NCBI RefSeq assembly: GCF_018320785.1
Contig: NC_054885.1
Span: 8,630,921 to 8,694,920, forward strand
Direction: 5' to 3'
DNA length: 64,000 nt
Source: Cheilinus undulatus
Lineage: Eukaryota; Chordata; Actinopteri; Labriformes; Labridae
Shown here: in pieces, positions 52,595-64,000 of the stretch
Position numbering within the stretch: position 1 is the stretch's first letter
Layout: every line of letters begins with the position of its first letter
The notes under the pieces: generated by a model
Seen by the model: the letters and a program-made list of their open reading frames with translations, nothing else
The model's database searches: none
What the model was told of the DNA's origin: nothing
Position numbers and translations under genes: made by a program

Positions 52595-53637
52595 CAATAC
52601 AGACCTTGGATGTGAATTGGCCTACATAAGCTGCACATATCAGTCAATACTGCTTGTAAATATCAGCGTATATTGGCTAGAACTATCTGCATACATGAAC
52701 TGTACATTTTGGCTGTTATCAACTGTAAATATTGGCCTATCTAGGCTATAATTATGGGCCTATCAGATGTAAATATCAACCTGTATCAACTGAAAGTATT
52801 GGCCTATATTGCTGTTAATATCAGCCTGAATTAGATGTAAATATTGACCTGTATCAGCAGTGAATGTTGGCATTTCTGGGCTTTAACTATCAGTCTATAT
52901 TTTCTGTAGATGTAGACCAATGTCAGCTGTTAATAATGGCCTAAATTAGATGTTCAAATCAGTTTATAAAGGCTGTAAATATTGGCTTATAACAGATTAA
53001 ATATCGGCCTATATCCCCAGTAAACACTGTCCTATTTCAGCAGTAAAAATCAGCCTATATCTACTTTAATTATAAGCATATATCGGCTGTAAATATCAAC
53101 CCCACAGCGACTGTATATCTAAGCCTATATCATCTGTAAATATTGGCCTATATGAGAGTAGTTATTTGTCTATATTGGCTGTACATATCAGTCTTTTGTG
53201 ACTGTGAACATGGGCCTTCACTGGCCTATATATCAACTGTAATTATCAATCCCATAGCAGCTGTATCACCCTTTATCAGCACAATTATCCTACTATATTG
53301 AGTGATCATCACCCTAAATCTGCTTTAAATATTGGCCTATATATAACCTGTAGTTATCAGCCTGTGTCTGCTGTAAATATCAATCCCATAGCAGTGGTAA
53401 ATTTAAGCCTTTATCAGCTGTGTATATCTGCCTATATTAGCTTAATTATCCTCCTATATTGACAGTTAATGTCAACCCTAAATATGCTGTAAATATCAGC
53501 TCATATTAGCATATATATCAACTTTATTGGCTGTAAATATCAGCCTTTATTAGCTCAATTATCTGCCTATATTGACATTAATTATTACCATATATCTGCT
53601 TTAAATATTGGCCCATATAGGCTGCGCATGTTGCCCT
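52595..53637 (+). repeat. Minisatellite, ~23-bp units (GCCTATAT-AGCTGTAAATAT)
   Basis: Degenerate units of TATATCAGCTGTAAATATTG / GCC run for about 1 kb. The array continues beyond the LTR retrotransposon at 58899-59075, so the element inserted into it. Confidence 0.85.
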
Positions 53638-54071
53638 TGTAACATCCAGTTAGATTGCATTTCTTTCAGTAGTTTTTTGCATTTCCTGTTTTATTTTGTA
53701 ATCTAAACTATCCTGTCATTTCAGTGCCTGCCGTCAGGTGTGTCTCAGCTCCCTGATTACCAGCAGCTGCTCTCAGTACTCACCTGCCTTTAATCAGCTC
53801 GCTAGCCAGCCTCTATATATACTCCTTTGTTTCCCCTCCTCAGTTGCTAGATTATCTCTGTTAACTCAGTAAATTCTTTGCCCTCAAGCCTTATGTTAGT
53901 TGTTGGATCTCCTTAGTTTACCTTGGCCTATGTATTTGAGTTGGATTGTTTCACCAGACTGCCTTTTGTCATCTACCCAGTTTTGAAAGTAAAGGACCAA
54001 GAGAACTTTTGAACTACTACTGTGTCAGCTCATTTCTGCATCTGAGTCTATTTGGTACATGAAACCTTTCA
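53638..54071 (+). repeat. 5' LTR
   Basis: 434 bp. The TATA-like TATATATA at 53814-53821 places the transcription start near 53845, directly before GCTAGATTAT, so U3 would be about 207 bp. Confidence 0.95.
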
Positions 54072-54084
54072 GTATAATCTAGCC

Positions 54085-55127
54085 ATGAGTGACTCAGCGG
54101 AAAATGACGCCCTCCGATCAGTTCTCCAGGTCCAGGCCAAGAGACTACATGATCACGAACAGGTGTTAACCAACCTGCTAAATGGAGTTCAGGAGCTGCA
54201 CAACAGACAAGGAGCTTTTCAAACCACCATGACGGACCAACTACAAGAGATCAAGACACAGACACAACAAGTGCTTACCAGCCTCAATCCTCAGCCGCCT
54301 GCTTCAACCCCTGCTTCTCCTGCCAGACCAGAGAGCCACCATGCTTCACCTCATCCAGAGCCTCGAGCACCCCCTATTGAGAGGTATGATGGCAACCCAT
54401 CCACCTGCCGTTCTTTTTTGACACTCTGCTCGCTAACATTTGAACTACAGCCCCTGTCTTTTCCTACTGAACGATCTCGTGTGGCCTATATGATCACAAA
54501 CCTCACAGGAGAGCCAGAGAGTGGGCCGCAGCCGAGTGGGAGAAGCAGTCTCCAGCTTGCCACTCAGTTGCAGATTTTTCGGGGGCATTGAGAAGAGTTT
54601 TTGACCACACTATGCCAGGCAGAGAGGCAGCCAGAGGGCTTTTGGCCCTTCGGCAAGGTAACAAGCGGGTGGCGGATCATGCTATTCGCTTCCGCACCCT
54701 AGCAGCTGACAGTGAGTGGAATAACAGCTCATTATGTGACACCTTTTTGCACAGTCTGTCTGATGACATCAAAGACCAGCTAGCACCTCTTGACATACCC
54801 AGTGACTTTGATGCCCTTGTGTCCCTTGCCATTAAGATTGATAACAGACTGCATGAGCGAAGAAGTGAGAAGGCCAGGTCTGTCAGCAGAACACCCCACC
54901 TATGGAAGCAGCTACCTTCCTCTACAGCACCAGCCCAGAATTCCAGCACAGGAGAAGGCTCTGAGACAGGATCCGTGGGGGGGGGGGAGGAGCCAATGCA
55001 GCTCGGTCGCACCCGCATCTCGCCTGAGGAACGACAACGCCGCCTAAGGGAGGGGAGATGCATATACTGTGGGCAACTTGGTCACTTCCTGGCAGGATGT
55101 CCAGTAAAAGGTCAGGCTCATCAGTAA
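54085..55127 (+). pseudogene. gag of the LTR element, frameshifted
   Basis: The frame opens at ATG 54085 (MSDSAENDALRSVLQVQAKR), two bases after the putative primer site. It has a coiled-coil-like N-terminal part, a Pro-rich segment and the start of the capsid-like region. The rest, including a retrotransposon-gag helix block and a single zinc knuckle C-x2-C-x4-H-x4-C at 55066-55107, lies in another frame that stops at 55125-55127. The two frames meet near 54505-54520, where a one-base loss explains the switch. As read, this copy would make only a truncated Gag. Structural proteins of related copies could act in trans; that is speculation. Confidence 0.85.
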
Positions 55128-58100
55128 AAGGAGGGTTACTGGTGAGCCATACCACCTCTGCTTCCTCTGGCCCCTCCAGACCTTCAACTCATGCACGATT
55201 GAGCTCTCCCACTGCTTCCTTGGAGTTGGCTGTTTTTGTGGATTCTGGAGCAGATGAAAACTTCATTGATCAAGTCCTGGCTACACAGCTCCAACTGAAG
55301 TTGGAACTGCTTCCACAACCCCTGGTGGCCAAGGCGGTGGACGGTCGCTTGCTGTGCCATGTAACCCATTGCACTCCCCCATTGGACCTCTTTATGTCAG
55401 GTAACCACTCTGAGCAAATCATTTTCCACGTAATTGACTCACCTAATTTGCCATTGATACTCGGTTATCCCTGGCTGAAAAGGCATAATCCACACATAGA
55501 CTGGGTCACTGGGCTGGTTTTGGGATGGAGCAATCAGTGTCATTCATCTTGTCTCCTGTCTGCCTCTTCTCATGTGAGCACCAAGTTTTCAGATGTTCCC
55601 AGAGATTTCCCTGATCTCTGCGGAGTTCCCCCTGCCTACCAGGACCTGAGGCAGGTGTTTAACAAGGCTCAAGCTACCTCTCTTCCACCCCACCGACCAT
55701 ATGATTGCGCCATCAACCTCCTTCCTGGGACTTCACCACCGAAGGGCCGCCTGTATTCCCTGTCCGCTCCGGAAATGGAGGCTATGGATCGGTACATACA
55801 AGACTCTCTGGCTGCTGGCATCATCCGTCCCTCCTCGTCCCCTGCTGGAGCTGGCTTCTTTTTTGTAGAAAAAAAAGATAAAACGCTTCGCCCCTGCATC
55901 GACTACCGTGGACTCAATGACATCACAGTCAAGAACAGGTACCCCCTTCCACTCATCTCCACCGCTTTTGAACTGTTGCAGGGAGCCTCTGTTTTCACAA
56001 AATTAGATCTCCGTAATGCCTACCACCTGGTTCGTGTTAGGGAAGGGGATGAATGGAAAACGGCATTTAACACCCCTAGCGGCCATTATGAATACCTAGT
56101 TATGCCATTTGGTCTAACAAACGCTCCAGCTGTTTTCCAGACTCTGGTGAATGATGTGCTGAGGGACATGCTTAACCACTATGTTTTTGTGTACTTGGAT
56201 GATATTCTCATTTTTTCCAAGGATGAGAAGGAGCATGTTCATCACGTCCGACAAGTTCTCCAGCGACTCTTGGAGAATCAGTTGTACGTGAAAGCTGAGA
56301 AGTGTGAATTTCACAAACAGGTGGTCTCCTTCTTAGGGTTCATTGTGTCTCCAGGAAATATCCAGATGGACCCAGCCAAGGTTAGTGCTGTTACTGACTG
56401 GCCTGTACCCTCCAATCACAAACAGCTGCAAAGATTTTTGGGGTTTTCAAACTTTTATAGAAGGTTTATCAGAAACTATAGCTCTGTGGCTGCACCTCTA
56501 CATGCCCTCACTTCCCCTAGTGCTAGGTTTCAATGGAACCCCAAAGCAGATGAAGCATTCCGGTCTCTTAAACATCAGTTCACCTCTGCTCCTATTCTCA
56601 CCCTGCCTGACCCTAAACTACAGTTCATCATTGAAGTGGATGCCTCTGAGGTTGGAGTAGGGGCTGTCCTCTCCCAGCGATCTCCCAAGGACAACAAGGT
56701 ACACCCATGTGCTTTCTTTTCCAGGAAGTTATCTCAGGCGGAGAGGAACTATGATGTGGGAAACAGGGAGTTACTGGCCCTCAAATTGGCCTTGGAAGAA
56801 TGGAGACACTGGTTGGAGGGGGCTGAGCAGCCATTTCTTGCCTGGACCGACCACAAAAACCTGGAGTATATCAGAACAGCTAAGAGGTTAAATTCCAGAC
56901 AAGCAAGGTGGGCATTATTTTTCAACCGTTTTAACTTTACCTTGTCTTACCGCCCAGGATCCAGGAATATAAAACCGGATGCCCTCTCCCGCCAGTTTGA
57001 TGAAGCCATCACTCCCAGGTCATCCACTACTATCCTGCCTCCTGAACATGTCATTGGAGCTGTTACCTGGGGGATTGAGAGTACAATCAAACGAGCCTTG
57101 GAAGGAATACAGGTACCTGATGATTGTCCTCAGAACCGCCTTTTTGTTCCTGCTGTTCTTCGCTCACAGGTCTTACAGTGGGGGCACACGTCTAAACTGA
57201 GCTGTCACCCGGGAGTTCGTAGGACAATCAGCCTTCTCAAGCAGCGCTTCTGGTGGCCTTCTCTGGATAAGGACACTGAGGAATTTATTGCCGCCTGCTC
57301 TATTTGTGCCCAGAACAAGTCTTCTCGTCAGCGGCCCTCTGGGTTCCTGAATCCTTTGCCTGTGCCCAGACGGCCTTGGTCACACATCTCAGTGGACTTT
57401 ATCTCAGGTCTGCCTCCATCCCAAGGTAACACGGTTATTCTCACAATCATTGACCGTTTTTCTAAGATGGCACATTTTGTTCCCCTGCCCAAACTCCCCT
57501 CTGCCAAGGAGACGGCAGAGGTTATGCTGTCTCACGTTTTTCGTCTACATGGCCTTCCACAGGATGTGGTTTCGGATCGAGGACCTCAGTTTGCATCTCA
57601 GTTTTGGAGGGAGTTCTGCAAATTAATTGGGGCCACTGCCAGCCTTTCCTCAGGCTTCCATCCCCAGTCCAATGGCCAAACAGAACGTTACAACCAGGAG
57701 CTGGAGACAGGAATGCGCTGTCTGGTCTCACAGGATCCATCCCTCTGGAGCAAGAATCTGGTATGGATTGAATATGCTCATAATTCTCTCCCTGTCTCTG
57801 CTACAGGTATTTCCCCTTTTGAGTGTGTTTATGGTTATCAACCACCCCTGTTTCAAGAGCTGGAGGGGGAGGTAACTGTACCGTCAGCACAGGCGCTGGT
57901 GCGCCGCTGCCACCTTATCTGGAAGAAAGCTCGGGCTGCTCTACTTAAGACTTCTGAACGCTACAAGAAGGTTGCCAACAAGCGTCGCAACCCAGCTCCT
58001 CGCTATCAAGTGGGACAGAGGGTCTGGCTTTCAACTCAGGATCTCCCCCTCAGAGTGGAATCTCGGAAGCTGGCGCCAAAGTTCGTCGGGCCCTTCACCA

Positions 58101-58480
58101 TCTCCAGGGTGATCAACCCAGCAGCAGTGCAACTACAGCTCCCCAAGAACATGAGAGTGCACCCAACGTTCCATGTCTCCAAGATCAAGCCTGTCAAGAC
58201 GAGCCCTTTGGTTCCCACCTCCAGACCCCCTCCACCCCCCCGTGTCATTGATGGTGAGCCAGCTTTTACAGTGAAGCGCCTTTTGGCTGTTCGCAACAAG
58301 GGCAGGGGCCGGCAGTACCTAGTGGACTGGGAGGGATACGGCCCAGAAGAGAGGTCATGGGTGTCCTCTAAGAACATTCTGGATCGCTCCCTCATCAGAG
58401 ACTTTCACCAGCGCAACTCAGACCAACCTGGGACGTCTGGAGCCGTCCGTGGGAGGGGGGGTACTGTAACATCCAGTTAG
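55058..58480 (+). CDS. pol: pol polyprotein of the LTR element (PR-RT-RNase H-integrase-chromodomain), open
   Basis: 1,140 codons without a stop, in the -1 frame relative to the downstream gag frame, overlapping it by up to 70 nt (55058-55127). A -1 frameshift is therefore the likely route, although I see no textbook slippery heptamer. Protease motif VDSGADENF at about 55237; reverse transcriptase YLDDILIFS at about 56190; RNase [11 protein letters not shown] at about 56640; integrase zinc finger (H-H-C-C, with CSICAQ) near 57190-57320; later acidic residues in SVDF, SDRG and the NGQTERYN block. A chromodomain ([16 protein letters not shown] at about 58315-58362) ends the protein. The stop lies 16 bases inside the 3' LTR. 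The frame looks functional. Confidence 0.95.
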   Translation: MHILWATWSLPGRMSSKRSGSSVKGGLLVSHTTSASSGPSRPSTHARLSSPTASLELAVFVDSGADENFIDQVLATQLQLKLELLPQPLVAKAVDGRLLCHVTHCTPPLDLFMSGNHSEQIIFHVIDSPNLPLILGYPWLKRHNPHIDWVTGLVLGWSNQCHSSCLLSASSHVSTKFSDVPRDFPDLCGVPPAYQDLRQVFNKAQATSLPPHRPYDCAINLLPGTSPPKGRLYSLSAPEMEAMDRYIQDSLAAGIIRPSSSPAGAGFFFVEKKDKTLRPCIDYRGLNDITVKNRYPLPLISTAFELLQGASVFTKLDLRNAYHLVRVREGDEWKTAFNTPSGHYEYLVMPFGLTNAPAVFQTLVNDVLRDMLNHYVFVYLDDILIFSKDEKEHVHHVRQVLQRLLENQLYVKAEKCEFHKQVVSFLGFIVSPGNIQMDPAKVSAVTDWPVPSNHKQLQRFLGFSNFYRRFIRNYSSVAAPLHALTSPSARFQWNPKADEAFRSLKHQFTSAPILTLPDPKLQFIIEVDASEVGVGAVLSQRSPKDNKVHPCAFFSRKLSQAERNYDVGNRELLALKLALEEWRHWLEGAEQPFLAWTDHKNLEYIRTAKRLNSRQARWALFFNRFNFTLSYRPGSRNIKPDALSRQFDEAITPRSSTTILPPEHVIGAVTWGIESTIKRALEGIQVPDDCPQNRLFVPAVLRSQVLQWGHTSKLSCHPGVRRTISLLKQRFWWPSLDKDTEEFIAACSICAQNKSSRQRPSGFLNPLPVPRRPWSHISVDFISGLPPSQGNTVILTIIDRFSKMAHFVPLPKLPSAKETAEVMLSHVFRLHGLPQDVVSDRGPQFASQFWREFCKLIGATASLSSGFHPQSNGQTERYNQELETGMRCLVSQDPSLWSKNLVWIEYAHNSLPVSATGISPFECVYGYQPPLFQELEGEVTVPSAQALVRRCHLIWKKARAALLKTSERYKKVANKRRNPAPRYQVGQRVWLSTQDLPLRVESRKLAPKFVGPFTISRVINPAAVQLQLPKNMRVHPTFHVSKIKPVKTSPLVPTSRPPPPPRVIDGEPAFTVKRLLAVRNKGRGRQYLVDWEGYGPEERSWVSSKNILDRSLIRDFHQRNSDQPGTSGAVRGRGGTVTSS

Positions 58481-58898
58481 ATTGCATTTCTTTCAGTAGT
58501 TTTTTGCATTTCCTGTTTTATTTTGTAATCTAAACTATCCTGTCATTTCAGTGCCTGCCGTCAGGTGTGTCTCAGCTCCCTGATTACCAGCAGCTGCTCT
58601 CAGTACTCACCTGCCTTTAATCAGCTCGCTAGCCAGCCTCTATATATACTCCTTTGTTTCCCCTCCTCAGTTGCTAGATTATCTCTGTTAACTCAGTAAA
58701 TTCTTTGCCCTCAAGCCTTATGTTAGTTGTTGGATCTCCTTAGTTTACCTTGGCCTATGTATTTGAGTTGGATTGTTTCACCAGACTGCCTTTTGTCATC
58801 TACCCAGTTTTGAAAGTAAAGGACCAAGAGAACTTTTGAACTACTACTGTGTCAGCTCATTTCTGCATCTGAGTCTATTTGGTACATGAAACCTTTCA
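58465..58898 (+). repeat. 3' LTR
   Basis: It appears identical to the 5' LTR over 434 bp and carries the last codons and the stop of pol. Confidence 0.95.
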
Positions 58899-59075
58899 GC
58901 CCTATATCAGATATAATTACCAGCCTATATTAGTCTCAAAAATCTGCTGTAAATATCGAACTGTATCGGCTGTAAAATTGGCCTTTATCAGCTGTTAATG
59001 TTGGCCTTTATTGGCTGCAACTATCAGCCTATATCGGCTATAAATATTTGCTCATATGTACATATAACTGTCCCG
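58899..59075 (+). repeat. Continuation of the ~23-bp minisatellite
   Basis: TATATCGGCTATAAATAT-like units resume directly after the LTR element, starting with the second copy of the GCCCT target duplication. Confidence 0.85.
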
Positions 59076-59540
59076 TTTCAGACCTATAAAACAGGTAAAT
59101 GAGTCCGCACACCAGAAGCTGCTCCAAGGGCTATTTAATCAAGATTATCACCACATGTGACGTTTCGGGCCTAAGCCCTTCATCAGACAATGAGATACAG
59201 GGGATACACCTCCATATATGTATGATCTGGATCACCTGACAAGTCATGTGACAAAATAATGTCAGTGAAAGGAAAAGCATACCAAGAACTATATACACAC
59301 ATCTACAAGATATGATAAAAGCTTTTGAAATGAGTCTAAAATGCCTCAACATGGGTGAAAGCCATCTTAATCATAGTGACATGCAAAGGATATATAGAAA
59401 AAGTAGTAGTGTACAACCCCTGTAAATCAAAGACAAGTGATAATCATAACACAAAAACCATATAAAAAATAAAAAATAGCCCAGCACCCAGTTCTCAACC
59501 TCATGGGATGTGCGTGCCTACGAACTTTTTTGACCGTTTC
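59076..59540. repeat. Unclassified dispersed-repeat-like segment
   Basis: It contains GTGACGTTTCGGGCCTAAGC and CCTTCATCAGACAATGAG. I recall this motif type from the ends of vertebrate retroelements (possibly Penelope-like). TTTCAGACCTAT recurs at both sides (59072 and 59537), which may be a target-site or minisatellite trace. Class uncertain. Confidence 0.4.
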
Positions 59541-59625
59541 AGACCTATGTCAGCTGAAGTCTTTTTCTTTGTTCATTTTCATTTATTAAACTTGAAAGTG
59601 TGAAAGGACTGATTTTTAGGTCTGA

Positions 59626-59772
<147 letters not shown>

Positions 59773-59778
<6 letters not shown>

Positions 59779-61079
59779 CAATATATAATTCAGCCAAAAT
59801 AAATTTGTGAATATTTAACAACTTCAACACTGTGCATCCCTAACCAGGACATACAGTACATCATCACACTGTGGCAGTGTCAGTATGAATGTCTCCTGGC
59901 CTAAAGATGTTGGAGCTTTGTTATGGTGCTGGAACGGAAAGGTCCTGAGAAAACACGTACAAGTGAACATCTAAATTAATTTCTCATAGACCAGCATCCT
60001 TAAAGAGAGCTGCCTTACAGCAGTTCATTCTCATTTCACTGCGTTTTTTTGTGACTTAAATCATCACAGGTAGGTCAGTTTAATTTCACTTCAGTCTGTT
60101 TTATTTTCTTCAGTCCTTTTCTCAACCATCAGAAATGATCAGTATCTCAGAGTATGAGGCTGCAGATGGGAATGATTTGGCGGCACTACAGCTGATCTGT
60201 TGGCTCTTATAGGAGCTGTAGTTCTTTAAGGCTTATTATTGGTCTGTTATCTCGGTGAAAACTACAAGGTGTAAGTGGAACAGAGCAGGAAGTGGGTGGT
60301 TCTTTGGCAATGCAGACTGTAATTACACTGCAGTATGATTAGTGTGCTGTAGGCTGTAATATCACATGCTGAAGTGGAGGAGTAGAGAACATGACGATGA
60401 CGATGATGCTGATCCTTATCCTTAACCTACAGACATACCCGCTGATTCTGATCTAATTTGACTTCACCTTGGAATAAAAACCCAAGGTCACTAGAGATGT
60501 ATTTTAATGGCCATTGCTTTTGTTTCGCATGTTGCACAAGGGTATCTGAATGTGTTTTTGCTGTTGAGGAGACGAAGGAGAAAGGCTTCATCTCATTTAC
60601 AATGCAAACCAGAGAGACAGACTGCAGGGCACTGAGGGCAGAGGTGGAAACTAAACATACAGACCTTATATATAGAACATGATGTATACTGCAGGGGTGC
60701 GTGTTTGCTGTCTGCTATAATCTTAATAATGTGAGCTCACCTTCAAGCAAAATACAGGACAAGAATTCAGTCTGTGGTTAGGAGTGAAACAGGATTTTTT
60801 TTCTCTTTTAAAGTAATCATTAGGCTTTAGACACTCATTGTAATAATTAGAATACATATGTGCTTAGAAACTGAAATAAAAGAGAAATAAATTAAGTTTT
60901 AACATGAGACCTGACTGTGCAGAAAGCTCCTATAGCTTTATAAATCTTCAAGGGAATTTGAGGCTATAGTAAGTTACACAACAAAGCCAAGTGAAGCAGC
61001 CTATAGATATAGCTCTCTAATGGCTGCATGTGATTAAACATTGCTTGAGGACTGCAAATGAGTCCTATAGTTCAGAAAT
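59773..61079. other. No gene recognised
   Basis: Ordinary-complexity AT-rich sequence without a supported feature. Confidence 0.4.
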
Positions 61080-61640
61080 GTGTTATAATTTTTTGCACTG
61101 TTCTAACCTTGCAAAGCAGATGGATACGTCCGTTTCCTTGTTTTTCACTGGCGAATCCATCTTGCAAAGCTCCCATCTAAACCGTTTGGGCCCGGTTAGA
61201 AAGTGACAGGACCAATCATCGATGAGGGGCAGTACTTTCAGGTGCAGCAGAGTCGTGACGTAAACAAGCAGCAGCAAGAGCTGGTGCAGTTATGGAGGAA
61301 GAAGCGCCAGTTTTATCAGAACTTGACAACATTTCTTCATTAAAAGAAGAACAAAGAACAGCAGTGAGTTGTTTTCTTTTCAAGAACAAAAGTCGAGTAC
61401 TTACATGTCTGTAGTCGCCATGTTTCACGTTATTCGTCAGTAGCTGCGCACGCGAAGCTTGATAGCTGCTACGTCATGAGTTTTATTGCTCTGATTGGCC
61501 CGTAGAGATGTGACAGACAGAACGTTCACCCAATCATACTCCAGGTTTTTTTCAAAGCCTCTGCCCTTTCTCAAACATTTCCTATTGAAGCTTTCCCCGA
61601 TGGATGTGTGAAACAAATCCATATGGCGTGTCAGGTTAGC
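61080..61640 (+). mobile_element. Possible transposon fragment encoding the start of a helicase-like ORF
   Basis: A short frame starting at ATG 61291 reads MEEEAPVLSELDNISSLKEE, then QRTAVSCFLFKNKSRVLTCL, and stops. The LKEEQ-AV--F pattern resembles the segment just before the Walker A motif of RecQ-like helicase ORFs found in repetitive fish elements. No Walker motifs follow. The surrounding CpG-bearing sequence (GTGACGTAAACAAGC, GCGCACGCGAAGC) fits a repeat boundary. The family is not certain. Confidence 0.4.
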
Positions 61641-64000
61641 ACTGTTCCCCTTGCACATAAAATACTCAGGATGGCCACCCAGGTATATTTACAGTCACCC
61701 AGGTATGTTTGCTGACCATATTTCATTTTTTTAATCCTTGTGTGATCACCAGATGAATAAGAGAGATAATATGTGGAAAAAGAGGGCTGTTCTCCGGTAT
61801 ACCCATGGTATATGCATGGATTAAGGTGCAATGTCTCGTGTTCAATCTGAAGCTTCTAATGCTATAATCTTAACATTTTTTCTGCAGTTGCATGCTGCTG
61901 TCCTGTTCTCTTTGTCTCAGGTGATCTGGCATCATTAACAATAAGCCCACAGGACCACCTGCTATGATAATGGAATTTCAAGTGAAACATTTCAGGATGT
62001 AACGTAACATTATTTGAGCATCTTTATAGAATGTACTACTGATAAATATTGTCAAAACTGTAGAAAACCCTCATGTGCAAAAGTTTTAGGCATACAGGCC
62101 GCTAAGCATTCATCACAGGTCCTGATGTGCAGCAACCTGGGATGTGGAGCTTGACACATGTCGACATACCCGTGTGTCACCTGGCAACCAAGGACAAGCG
62201 TTGCTGGGCCCTTTGACCCGTGGCTATATGCCTGTAGAGCACTGGCAGTTCATTCATACCACAACCAGGGGCTTGTGGAATCACAACTACCCACCCGGAG
62301 GGTTCTGTAGGCCGTGCTCATTTGCCACAAACACCTCTTACCTGTAATTACCACATACACCTGCTGCACCACACTCAGCAGCACTACAGCTTTGCTCTGA
62401 CTGAAGACGTGCACTAAGCAACGCTATGCAGCTCTAGGCAGACCAGCGCCACGCTTTAGCTTGAGACAAGAGGGCAGAAATCACAGGGGAACTGTGGGAT
62501 CATGCAGGGATAGTATGCCAACAGTGGAGTATCTGCCATTCATTTTGGCCTGATTCCATAATTTTATTGCTTTCACCATGGGTGAGTATATTATAAAGTT
62601 GAAAGGTTTATGTTTGGTTTTATGTTAAATTCTGTGGCTTTTTACCTCAAAACTTAACTTTTCCCCATCATTGGCACCGTTGTAACTCTGTGACCCACTG
62701 ATCCCACGATAACCTTTTGCTCGTGCTGCAGGATGCAATGTAATGTTGATATATGATGATTTATGATCAAGAGTCTGTGCATTGTGTTGTATTTAGAAGT
62801 TGACCAGATATTTTGGATTGATCTGCTCTATGTGGACTGATGTGGTTTGGCATTTAATTTCCAATGAAATGGAGTAGATTTGTGCTTCAGGGACGTGCAG
62901 GAGTCAGACTAGAGAGCGAGCAGTGGAACAAGAGAGGGGGCGATTTGATCAGGTTGCAACACAGCCATTGTATGTGGAAATTGAAGGTTACTGTGCCTTC
63001 AAAGTGTGGACTTTGTAAGTTTTTCAACAGATTATTTTTCCATGCCCCTGGCAGCATACAAGGACATCCAGAGCATGACAGAGGTTGGGCTGATCCTCCT
63101 TCACTTACGATGGTGCCATCAGGTAGGCTTTTTCTCCACGATAGGTTTTACTTCAATTTTGCATCAATTTTGTTGGCTTAAAGTTCTGCTCCATATGACT
63201 TGAGGCATGCCACAATATATTATTTGTTATTAAGGTCAAACTGCCTCCGACAGTCTTTCTTCTGTATTTTCAGGTGTCCATACATTTGTGCACATTGTGC
63301 CTAAGCAACGAGGTCTGAATTTACTTCCCAAATGGTTCAGTTAAATGTGCCTATCTATTGTTAACATTACCAAAGAAACGTAAATCAGTTATAAGAAAAG
63401 AGGTTTGCATATGAAGGTTATATACTCCAACATTTATAAATGAATAATTTTTTTTTGCTTTAATAAGAATGGTTTTTATTCAGGTTAAAAATTAAATATG
63501 GTTATCACAGCTTAACTTTACAGTGGACCATGATTTTGCTGACCTTCATGCTACAGAATTCACAAGTTTGGCACTTTCGGAAGTAGGCCTATTTTAAGTT
63601 ATCAACGAAAGATTGCAATGTGTTCATTGAGCTTAAGAGCTTAATCCAGGTATGGTTAAACCAAAACGTTGTTATATCCGACAGACTTTAAGATGATGGA
63701 ACCAGGACTTGAAACTGCATGGCTCTATTTAACGCTGCCCAAACAAAAAATATGGTGAATACAAATAAAGCCGTGCATAAAATATAGGTGCCTAAAGGAA
63801 AAATACAAAGAAGCAATGAAGTATATAAAGGTAAGTTGTAAAAGAGGTCAAGAGACATATCGTGCTGCAGTAAGTAAGAGCTACTCGTGTTAAAGATTTG
63901 GCAGAAAACATAATAAGGTGTTTTTTGTGATGCTAAAGCAAACAATATTCTGCTATACTTAAGATTTTTGATGCCATATTAAGTATTAATATTAGTCTAA
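61641..64000. other. Mostly unannotated; dispersed repeat copy 3 at 63393-63545
   Basis: 63393-63545 (AAGAAAAGAGGTTTGCATAT to TGGACCATGATTTTGCTGAC) belongs to the repeat also found at 10793 and 49213. I find no gene in the remainder; short frames at 62144-62347, 62864-63203 and 63688-63945 have no recognisable domain. Confidence 0.5.

Larger units (their letters stand above)
53638..58898 (+). mobile_element. Ty3/gypsy chromodomain LTR retrotransposon (Tf1/sushi-like), 5,261 bp
   Basis: The LTRs at 53638-54071 and 58465-58898 are both 434 bp, start TGTAAC, end TTTCA, and look identical base for base. The 5-bp target duplication GCCCT is at 53633-53637 and 58899-58903. Each LTR has TATATATA (53814-53821 in the 5' copy). 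A purine tract GGGAGGGGGGG lies at 58451-58461 before the 3' LTR. The site after the 5' LTR, ATAATCTAGC at 54074-54083, is the exact complement of GCTAGATTAT at 53846-53855, close to the predicted transcript start. Domain order PR-RT-RNaseH-IN-chromodomain matches chromoviruses. Identical LTRs imply very recent insertion; gag carries a frameshift. Confidence 0.95.

Noticed and set aside
52314..52751. 145-codon frame with a hydrophobic start that could be a secreted protein
   Set aside because: No recognisable domain, and it continues into the minisatellite.
54072..54090. tRNA-type primer binding site for the LTR element
   Set aside because: The sequence does not look like the complement of a tRNA 3' end (no TGG start); the self-complementary match to the LTR fits better.
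54677..55063. 128-codon minus-strand frame
   Set aside because: Antisense shadow of gag; no independent support.

Overview
The window looks like nuclear DNA of a ray-finned fish, probably a percomorph. The reasons are split eukaryotic genes, many decayed Tc1/mariner and hAT transposons of the kinds common in teleosts, a sushi-like chromodomain Ty3/gypsy element, a fish-style PIM kinase relic, and abundant AT-rich microsatellites. There are no bacterial operons. All species-level statements are inference.

Genes. One protein-coding gene can be assembled end to end: a perforin-1-like gene on the minus strand (coding 11203 down to 5605, seven coding exons, 557 codons, plus a probable upstream non-coding exon near 12.6 kb). 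It has a signal peptide, MACPF domain, EGF-like module and calcium-binding C2 domain. A PIM-like kinase pseudogene lies on the minus strand at 48.26-48.90 kb and has lost both catalytic motifs. Between about 15.83 and 24.06 kb there is a candidate spliced long non-coding RNA gene on the plus strand. It has a CRE/TATA-like promoter, a first exon ending in a clean donor, a tandem array of two alternating exon types (A and B, nine exons) whose splice sites are kept in every copy, and a possible last exon with AATAAA. I do not recognise this gene.

Mobile elements. The youngest is a 5,261-bp Ty3/gypsy chromovirus-type retrotransposon at 53638-58898. It has apparently identical 434-bp LTRs, a GCCCT target duplication, an open 1,140-codon pol frame and a frameshifted gag. 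The sequence after its 5' LTR matches the predicted transcript start, as expected for self-priming of the Tf1/sushi group. Older layers include about ten Tc1/mariner relics, six or more non-autonomous hAT elements (three with perfect 8-bp target duplications), LINE and SINE fragments and a TTAA-flanked MITE. Several are nested: hAT in Tc1 twice, and SINE in hAT.

Layout. 0-5 kb: Tc1 and hAT nests. 5.6-12.7 kb: perforin gene with TE-filled introns. 12.8-15.8 kb: Tc1 and AT-rich repeats. 15.8-24.1 kb: candidate lncRNA with exon array. 24.8-28.0 kb: large inverted-repeat structure enclosing a 1-kb direct duplication. 28-46 kb: gene-poor DNA with TE relics and simple-sequence blocks. 46.3-47.9 kb: AGCT-rich satellite. 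48.2-49.6 kb: kinase pseudogene and repeats. 50.1-50.6 kb: GC-rich patch. 51.1-59.1 kb: degenerate repeats carrying the LTR element. 59.6 kb onward: TA microsatellite and mostly unannotated DNA.
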